From Paenibacillus sp. FSL R7-0273 (lineage in GTDB: Bacteria; Bacillota; Bacilli; Paenibacillales; Paenibacillaceae): a DNA stretch of 64,000 bases. The stretch lies in assembly GCF_000758625.1 (NCBI RefSeq), contig NZ_CP009283.1:2987501-3051500 (forward strand), in the 5' to 3' direction. A program made the position numbers and the translations under genes. The notes beneath the pieces are model-generated. The model had not been told where the DNA came from. It saw only the letters and a program-made list of their open reading frames with translations, and searched no databases. Position 1 is the stretch's first letter; each line of letters opens with the position of its first letter. Below, one piece after another: positions 58,477-64,000 of the stretch.

Positions 58477-59646
58477 ATGGACAAAAGAGAGATCGACCGG
58501 CTGCTTCCGGAGATGGTGGAATGGCGCCGCCATTTGCACCGCCACCCGGAGACGTCCTACCAGGAGAAGGAAACGTCGGCTTTTGTAGCCGCGAAGCTGG
58601 AAGCATTCGGAATTGAAGTAAAGCGCAGCAAGGCCGGTTACGGACTGACGGGAATTCTGAAGGGCAGCAGGCCGGGTAAGACAGTGGTGCTGCGTGCCGA
58701 TATGGATGCGCTGAATATTACCGAGGAGAGCGGAAGTGAATATGCTTCACAGAATCCCGGTGTTATGCATGCCTGCGGACATGATGGTCATACGGCAATG
58801 CTGCTCGGGGCAGCTGCGTACTATAGCGCCCGGAGGGACGGGCTGAAGGGCGAGCTGCGCTTTTTGTTCCAGCCTGCAGAAGAAATCTGCCCCGGCGGAG
58901 CGAAGGATATGATTGCTGAAGGGGTGCTTGACGGAGCGGATGCCATCTACGGCCTGCATCTGTGGACACCGCTGCCTCTGGGCACAGTCGGCAGTGCGCC
59001 GGGTCCGCTGATGGCATCGGCGGACGAATTCTTCATTGATATTACCGGCAGGGGCGGACACGGCGGGATGCCCCACCGCACGGTAGACAGTATCGTAGCC
59101 GCTGCAGCGCTGGTTACACAGCTGCAGACCATCGTCAGCCGCAGTGTAGATCCGCTGCAGCCTGCAGTGCTCAGCATCGGCACCATTCAGGGCGGAACTG
59201 CCCAGAATATCATTGCTGAACGCTGCCGGATTACCGGTACGGTCCGTGCCTTTGATGAAGAGACCCGGTATCTGATCCGCACCAGAATTGAGGAGATGGC
59301 ATCAGCGGTTGCTGCTGTTTACGGGGCTGAGGCGAAGGTGGATTACATGATGGGCTATCCGCCGCTGGTTAATGATGAGGCGGAATTCCGCCGGTTTATG
59401 CGGGTTGCTCCCGAAGCGCTTGGAGATGAGGCGCAGGTCATTCATATGGAGAAGATTATGCCCGCTGAAGACTTCGCTTATTATGTGAAGGAGATTCCCG
59501 GCTGCTTTATCTTTGTCGGCGCCGGAAATGCGGACAAGAATGCCGTGTACCCGCATCATCACAGCAAATTTGATTTTGACGAGGATGCCCTGCTGCACGG
59601 TGCCACGCTGCTGGTGGCGCTCGCTGACTCCTGCCAGAATGAATAA
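58477..59646 (+). CDS. M20 family amidohydrolase/peptidase
   Basis: A 389-residue zinc hydrolase of the M20D (hippurate/indole-acetyl-amino acid hydrolase, YhaA/AmaA) type. Motifs: LRADMDALNI, the metal ligands in HACGHDGHTAM, QPAEEICPGG and the dimerisation domain GRGGHGGMPHRTVDS, ending in HHSKFDFDE. ATG 58477 follows GAAGGGAATGG. It cleaves amide bonds of N-acyl amino acids or similar compounds; substrate is unknown. Confidence 0.92.
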   Translation: MDKREIDRLLPEMVEWRRHLHRHPETSYQEKETSAFVAAKLEAFGIEVKRSKAGYGLTGILKGSRPGKTVVLRADMDALNITEESGSEYASQNPGVMHACGHDGHTAMLLGAAAYYSARRDGLKGELRFLFQPAEEICPGGAKDMIAEGVLDGADAIYGLHLWTPLPLGTVGSAPGPLMASADEFFIDITGRGGHGGMPHRTVDSIVAAAALVTQLQTIVSRSVDPLQPAVLSIGTIQGGTAQNIIAERCRITGTVRAFDEETRYLIRTRIEEMASAVAAVYGAEAKVDYMMGYPPLVNDEAEFRRFMRVAPEALGDEAQVIHMEKIMPAEDFAYYVKEIPGCFIFVGAGNADKNAVYPHHHSKFDFDEDALLHGATLLVALADSCQNE

Positions 59647-59723
59647 TTGCACTTATCATGCATAAATAGCCAGGATTGGGAGAACCTACTTCCGTATATT
59701 ACGGAGAGACAGGAGGTTCCTAC

Positions 59724-60155
59724 TTGAAGACAGTCAGAGAAGTGATGACAGAGCGGCCTGCAGCGGTGACGCTGCTGGATAATGTCTATGAGGTTGCCGT
59801 CAAAATGAGAGACTATGATACAGGGTTCATTCCGGTGACTGATTCAGAGTCGGGCAACAGGCTCATCGGTGTGATTACGGACCGGGACCTGGTGCTGAGA
59901 GGGTACGCGCAGAAGCATCCGGGTTCCACCGCTGTGGAGACGGTGATGAGCAAGCAGGTAGTTTCCGTTGAGCAGTCTGCGACTGTAGAGGAAGCAGCTG
60001 AGCTTATGGCATCACGGCAGATCCGCCGCCTGCCGGTAACCCGTGACGGGGAGCTGATAGGCGTTGTGTCGCTGGGCGACTTGGCTGCAAAGAATATTTT
60101 TGCAGACGAAGCGGGAGAGGCGCTGAGTGAAATATCCCGGCACCGGCTGCATTGA
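59724..60155 (+). CDS. Tandem CBS-domain protein
   Basis: A 143-residue Bateman module: two CBS domains (VREVMTERPAAVTLLDNVYE... and VMSKQVVSVEQSATVEEAAELMASRQIRRLPV), which usually bind adenine nucleotides. No effector domain is attached. TTG 59724 is chosen because AGGAGG (59711-59716) lies in front; the 59676 start is upstream of it. The same type is B. subtilis YhcV. Confidence 0.88.
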   Translation: MKTVREVMTERPAAVTLLDNVYEVAVKMRDYDTGFIPVTDSESGNRLIGVITDRDLVLRGYAQKHPGSTAVETVMSKQVVSVEQSATVEEAAELMASRQIRRLPVTRDGELIGVVSLGDLAAKNIFADEAGEALSEISRHRLH

Positions 60156-60168
60156 ATAAGATACAAGA

Positions 60169-60206
60169 GAAGCTCATAGCCGCAAAATTGCGGGCGTGGG
60201 CTTTTT
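60169..60206 (+). terminator. Terminator of the CBS gene
   Basis: AAGCTCATAGCCGCAA pairs with TTGCGGGCGTGGGCTT (mismatches and G-T pairs), followed by TTTTT. Confidence 0.65.
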
Positions 60207-60278
60207 CCTGTTGGGCCTGTTCTTACAGTCAGGCGTGACAAGAGCTGATCAGTGATAAAACAGACAGGAGGAGAGAAA

Positions 60279-61976
60279 ATGAACGGAACAGGGGCATGTA
60301 TAGCCCGTAAAGATAAGACTGTGCTGCTGGAATGCGGACACCCGGGATTCGGGGCTGCTGGAATGGAGCTTGCAGATTACGCCGAGCTTGTAAAAAGCCT
60401 TCCGGCCTATCACACCTACCGGATCACTCCGCTGTCATTGTGGAATGCCGCTGCCGGAGGGATGACGGCGGAGCAGATCATTGCCAGTCTGCGGCGCCTG
60501 GCGCGCTGGGGGGTTCCGGCCGGACTGGAGGAAGAAATCGGCAGGCTGGTCACACGGTACGGAAGACTGACGCTGCATGCCGGTACAGCGGATAGCCGGC
60601 TGGTGCTGCTGCGCGCCGACAGCCCGGCGCTGCTCGATGAGCTGGCAGGCCTCGCAGGGCTGGACGCGCTGCAGCTTAGAAGAACCGGAGAGCTGGAATG
60701 TGCATGTCCGGCAGTCTCCCGCGGGCTGCTGAAGCAGGAGCTTACCCGGCTCGGCTACCCGGTGCTGGACTATGCCGGCTACCGTGAAGGCCAGGGGCTT
60801 AGCTTGGCCTGGACCGGTGTCGGGCTGGAGGAGACCGGCGGCAATCCGGGGACCTTCGGGCTCCGGCCATATCAGCAGGAGGCAGTCCGGTTATTCTACG
60901 GGATGGGCGGAAGCGGAGTGGTTGTTCTTCCCTGCGGGGCGGGGAAGACGGTGGTAGGCCTTGCTGTCATTGAGAAGCTGCAGTGTGAAACACTGATCCT
61001 GACCTCCAATACAACCTCAGTTGAGCAGTGGCGTGAAGAGCTGCTGCAGCGGACGAGCCTGCAGAGCGGAGAGATCGGGGAATATACCGGTGAGCGCCGG
61101 GAAGTGCGGCCCGTTACGCTGGCAACCTATCAGATGCTGACACACCGCCGCTCAAAGGAAGAGGATTTCGTCCACATGAGTCTGTTCAATGAGCGCAACT
61201 GGGGCCTTATTATCTATGACGAGGTGCATCTGCTCCCTGCCCCGGTCTTCCGGGCAACCGCCGATATCCAGGCAACGCGGCGCCTGGGACTGACTGCTAC
61301 GCTGATCAGGGAGGACGGCCGCGAAGGGGATGTCTTCTCGCTGATCGGACCGCGCTGCTATGAGCTGCCCTGGAGGTCGCTGGAGAAGCAGGGCTGGATC
61401 GCCGCTGTGGAATGTGTGGAGCTGGTTGTGCCGATGGACAGTGCCCTGCGCAGCAGGTATCTCTACGCCGGGGGCAAGGAGCAGTTCCGGCTGGCCGCCG
61501 GCAACCCGTCCAAGGCGGAGGCGGCCGCGGGGATTATTGCCGAGCATGCCGGAGCAAGGGTGCTTGTGATCGGCCAATACCTGGATCAGCTCGAAGCGCT
61601 GGCTGCCTGTCTGGATGCCCCGCTTATCACCGGGAAAACCCCGCAGCGTGAACGCAACAGGCTGTACGAGGCCTTTAACGAAGGCGCACTAAATGTGCTG
61701 GTGGTATCCAAGGTAGCCAATTTTGCAGTCAATCTGCCGGACGCTTCGGTTGCGATCGAGGTATCGGGTGCATACGGCTCCCGGCAGGAGGAGGCCCAGC
61801 GGCTGGGACGGATTCTGCGGCCCAAGCAGGGCGAGAACAGAGCCTATTTCTATACGCTGGTCACCGGAGACAGCCGTGAACAGGAATTTGCCCTGCGGCG
61901 GCGGCTGTTCCTGACGGAGCAGGGCTATGAATATGCGGTCAGAACAGCCGGGCCGCAGGAGGAGGCTTTGCTATGA
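60279..61976 (+). CDS. XPB-family 3'-5' DNA helicase
   Basis: A 565-residue superfamily 2 helicase resembling the bacterial and archaeal XPB/Rad25 group. After an N-terminal part (~1-190, damage-recognition-like) it has GLRPYQQEAVRLF (Q-tip), Walker A LPCGAGKTVVG (~218-226), SNTTSVEQWREEL, the DEVH box IIYDEVHLLPA (~313), LGLTATLIREDGREG (the RED motif of XPB), and C-terminal RILRPKQGENRAYFYTLV. AGGAGGAG precedes ATG 60279. It ends in a 4-bp overlap with the next gene. In vivo substrate unknown; XPB enzymes open DNA in repair. Confidence 0.92.
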   Translation: MNGTGACIARKDKTVLLECGHPGFGAAGMELADYAELVKSLPAYHTYRITPLSLWNAAAGGMTAEQIIASLRRLARWGVPAGLEEEIGRLVTRYGRLTLHAGTADSRLVLLRADSPALLDELAGLAGLDALQLRRTGELECACPAVSRGLLKQELTRLGYPVLDYAGYREGQGLSLAWTGVGLEETGGNPGTFGLRPYQQEAVRLFYGMGGSGVVVLPCGAGKTVVGLAVIEKLQCETLILTSNTTSVEQWREELLQRTSLQSGEIGEYTGERREVRPVTLATYQMLTHRRSKEEDFVHMSLFNERNWGLIIYDEVHLLPAPVFRATADIQATRRLGLTATLIREDGREGDVFSLIGPRCYELPWRSLEKQGWIAAVECVELVVPMDSALRSRYLYAGGKEQFRLAAGNPSKAEAAAGIIAEHAGARVLVIGQYLDQLEALAACLDAPLITGKTPQRERNRLYEAFNEGALNVLVVSKVANFAVNLPDASVAIEVSGAYGSRQEEAQRLGRILRPKQGENRAYFYTLVTGDSREQEFALRRRLFLTEQGYEYAVRTAGPQEEALL

Positions 61977-63877
61977 TGACCGTGAGTCCAGGCGCAAATG
62001 AGATTCTGCGGCGCATATGTGCAGCTTATGCGGACAGGCCGTTTGCCGTGGAGAAGGCGGAGCAGCTGCGCCCTGAAGCGCTCTGCCGTGCTGAGCTCCA
62101 GCTGGCAATCCTGGAGCTGCGCCGGGCCGGGCTGCTGGAGCTGCGCCAGAAAATCTGGGGCGAGCAGCTGTACCAGATCCCTCCGCAGCAGCTGGCTGCT
62201 GTGCAGCAGGAATGCTTTAGCTGCAAGCCGGAATCCCTTAATAGCGGACGTGTTGAGGTGACCTGGCCCGCAGAGGCCGGGCTGGCTGCACAGCTGTTCC
62301 GCACGCTGGTGTTCATGCGCCAGGAAGGGCTTCCGCTGACAGGCAAAGGAGCCGTCCACAAGAAGCACTCGGGCAGACTGGCAGCTCAGCTGCCTGTCAA
62401 GGATAAGCATCTGCGCGGCTTGTTCCCCAGTACTCCTGCAGATGAGACGGTTCCGCTTACTGTCACTGTGCTGCTGGATTTAATGCTTGCACTGGAGCTT
62501 GCTGAACGCGGGGACAACGCTTACCGGCTGAAGACTGAGAAGATGAATGCTTGGCTTGGGCTCGCTGAGGCGCAGATGACGGAAATGTTATACGGTGTAA
62601 TCCTCAGCCGTTACGCTGCTTCAGAGCCGGCCCAGCAGCATTTCCGGTATCTTCTGTCATCCGGCGCTTTCACGCCGGGCAGCTGGTATGTGCTCCGTGA
62701 TTTAATGGATTTAATGCTGCAGTCGGATCTGACTGCAGGCAAGGATACCGAAGCGCTTCAGCCGGGCTGTATTGCCTGGCTGCAATGCATGGCAGGCTTC
62801 GGCTGGTGTGAGCTGGGGACGGCGGCAGACAGCGGGGAGTGCTGCTTCCGCTGGACCCTGTATAAGCCGGTGCTTCCGGCAGGACAGCAGAATCAGGACA
62901 CCGGGAATTTCTGCGCGGAACCCGGATACAGCGCGGGCGGAGCCGGAGGCGGCTTTATCGTCCAGCCGGATTTCGAGGTGCTGGTTCCGCCGGAGGTCCC
63001 CTACCGGCTGCGCTGGGGGCTTGCCGGCTGTGCGGAGCTTCTTGCCGGCGACGACCGGCTGTGGAGCTTCCGGCTAAGCCGTGAGAAGCTGGAAGAGGCG
63101 GCAGAGCGGGGCAGGCCGCCGGAAGCCGTGATAGGCTGGCTTGCGGCCCATGCCGCAGGCGGACTGCCTGATCAGGTCAGGCAGTCCCTTGCCCAGTGGT
63201 CGCGCAGCATTGGCCGGACCTCCTGGAAGGAGGCCATTCTGCTTGCCTGCCGGGGGGAAGGAGATGCTGCCGACATCGCTGCACATCCGCGGCTTGGAGA
63301 CTGCCTGACCCGGATAGGGCCGCTGCATTTCATTGTGCAGCATGGGCGCGCGGATCAGGTTCGCAGGGAGCTGGCGGCAGCCGGACTGGCACCGCCGCGG
63401 CTGATCGGAAGCGCAGGTGGAGACGCGCTTGCGCCTGCCGGGCTGCCGGAGGATGCTGGCCTTGCTCAGCAGGAGGCATACGTCCTTCCGGCACCTGAAG
63501 AGACCACAGGCCTGCTAGGCGGCACCGCAATGCTCAGGACCGTGCCGGTCCCGGCTGCGGAACCAGAGGATGGGCTGCTTCCCGGTGAAGAAGGCGTTCC
63601 GCAGATGTGGCTGAGGGAATGGCGGGAATACCATATCACTACCGCACAAAAGGTAATGGAGCAGGCTCACCGCTGGGGGATTAAGGTCCGTTTGTCTCTG
63701 GAGGGGGAAATCTGTGATTTCATCCCCGAGCAGCTTCACGGCAGGCCGTGGAGCGTCTCCGGCTGGCTGATGCCTGCCGGAACCGGGCAGTATGAAGCCG
63801 CGGAGCTGGTACCGGGAGACTGGAAGGAAATGAAGCTGCTGATTCCGGAGAAGAGGAGAAATTCCTCTTCTGCTTAG
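61973..63877 (+). CDS. Helicase-associated protein, XPB N-terminal-like domain
   Basis: A 634-residue protein coupled (ATGA overlap, GGAGGAGG RBS) to the XPB helicase. The central region holds the Helicase_C_3 / XPB N-terminal domain pattern: GGGFIVQPDFEVLVPPEV, helix FRLSREKLEEAAERGRPPEAVIGWL, and LPDQVRQSLAQWSRSIG. The C-terminal ~60 residues (EYHITTAQKVMEQAHRWGIKVRLSLEG) are a smaller conserved helix-strand module. There are no ATPase motifs. It may supply the substrate-recognition or regulatory function that is fused to XPB in other organisms. Confidence 0.85.
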   Translation: MMTVSPGANEILRRICAAYADRPFAVEKAEQLRPEALCRAELQLAILELRRAGLLELRQKIWGEQLYQIPPQQLAAVQQECFSCKPESLNSGRVEVTWPAEAGLAAQLFRTLVFMRQEGLPLTGKGAVHKKHSGRLAAQLPVKDKHLRGLFPSTPADETVPLTVTVLLDLMLALELAERGDNAYRLKTEKMNAWLGLAEAQMTEMLYGVILSRYAASEPAQQHFRYLLSSGAFTPGSWYVLRDLMDLMLQSDLTAGKDTEALQPGCIAWLQCMAGFGWCELGTAADSGECCFRWTLYKPVLPAGQQNQDTGNFCAEPGYSAGGAGGGFIVQPDFEVLVPPEVPYRLRWGLAGCAELLAGDDRLWSFRLSREKLEEAAERGRPPEAVIGWLAAHAAGGLPDQVRQSLAQWSRSIGRTSWKEAILLACRGEGDAADIAAHPRLGDCLTRIGPLHFIVQHGRADQVRRELAAAGLAPPRLIGSAGGDALAPAGLPEDAGLAQQEAYVLPAPEETTGLLGGTAMLRTVPVPAAEPEDGLLPGEEGVPQMWLREWREYHITTAQKVMEQAHRWGIKVRLSLEGEICDFIPEQLHGRPWSVSGWLMPAGTGQYEAAELVPGDWKEMKLLIPEKRRNSSSA

Positions 63878-63950
63878 GTGACCGGTTATGTTATGATAGG
63901 GTAGTCTACATTGTGCTGTAGAACATTACAACAGAAAAGAGTTGAAGTTC

Positions 63951-64000
63951 ATGAGCGTAGCGGAATTGAATACGGTCGATATGGCCGAAGTGCTGACATA
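63951..64000 (+). CDS. Start of a further gene, cut by the window (possible YlbF-family)
   Basis: An ATG opens MSVAELNTVDMAEVLT and runs to the edge. GTTGAAG before it is a weak ribosome site. The opening residues resemble YlbF/YmcA-family regulators, but 16 residues are too few to be sure. Confidence 0.35.
   Translation, partial: MSVAELNTVDMAEVLT

Overview
The window is typical of a spore-forming, Gram-positive Paenibacillus-like bacterium. Evidence: a tricistronic GerA-type germinant receptor operon, two T-box leaders (metG, tyrS), 7-1-7 Fur boxes, a ccpA gene with CcpA-type cre sites, ylaN, yugN, DUF1292, DUF3892 and DUF4179 families, frequent TTG/GTG starts with strong AGGAGG ribosome sites, and a Firmicute HPr/PTS network. 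No rRNA, CRISPR array or complete prophage is present.

Layout. 1-2.1 kb: end of a LytTR regulator, three LytTR-like direct repeats, and an ABC exporter. 2.1-5 kb: an orphan siderophore-binding lipoprotein and an AraC regulator fused to a similar binding domain, both under Fur boxes. 5-8 kb: a secreted C39-like cysteine peptidase, a membrane protein and a DUF1796 protein. 8.1-9.74 kb: a small remnant inserted in tRNA-Val(GAC), flanked by a 44-bp duplication of the tRNA 3' half and carrying an Rpn-type nuclease gene. 9.9-14.1 kb: cupin/NUDIX pair, a T-box-controlled second-type MetRS, and small genes. 14.3-18.3 kb: germinant receptor operon including a tiny two-TM subunit. 18.3-28.8 kb: mainly metabolism (speA, gnd, aroK, aroA) with a MFS transporter and small conserved genes. 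29-30.5 kb: a PD-(D/E)XK plus winged-helix protein, a Paenibacillus-type interspersed repeat, and a striking 327-bp heptanucleotide array. 30.5-34.1 kb: an EIICBA-EI PTS operon without HPr. 34.2-38.4 kb: two paralogous ECF sigma/anti-sigma (DUF4179) modules; in one the two proteins are fused in a single reading frame. 38.4-49.6 kb: PfpI protein, ccpA, mtnN, divergent acuA/acsA with a shared cre, a class A PBP, tyrS, rpsD. 49.9-60.2 kb: GGDEF protein, lipoprotein, M29 peptidase, a His-less HPr homologue, ylaN, cax, Asp23, ftsW-yugN, M20 peptidase, CBS protein. 60.2-63.9 kb: an XPB-type helicase coupled to a separate helicase-associated protein. The window ends in the first codons of another gene.

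How it fits together. Carbon control is unusually well represented: ccpA, a cre over the acsA/acuA promoters, a possible cre over the PTS promoter, EI, and an HPr-like protein that keeps the regulatory serine but lacks the catalytic histidine. Iron control links the binding lipoprotein and its sensor-like regulator. The best candidates for something undescribed are the fused sigma/anti-sigma protein (34273-36243) beside its unfused paralogue, the GGCTGGT array, whose units spell the E. coli Chi octamer every 7 bp, and the tRNA-Val element.
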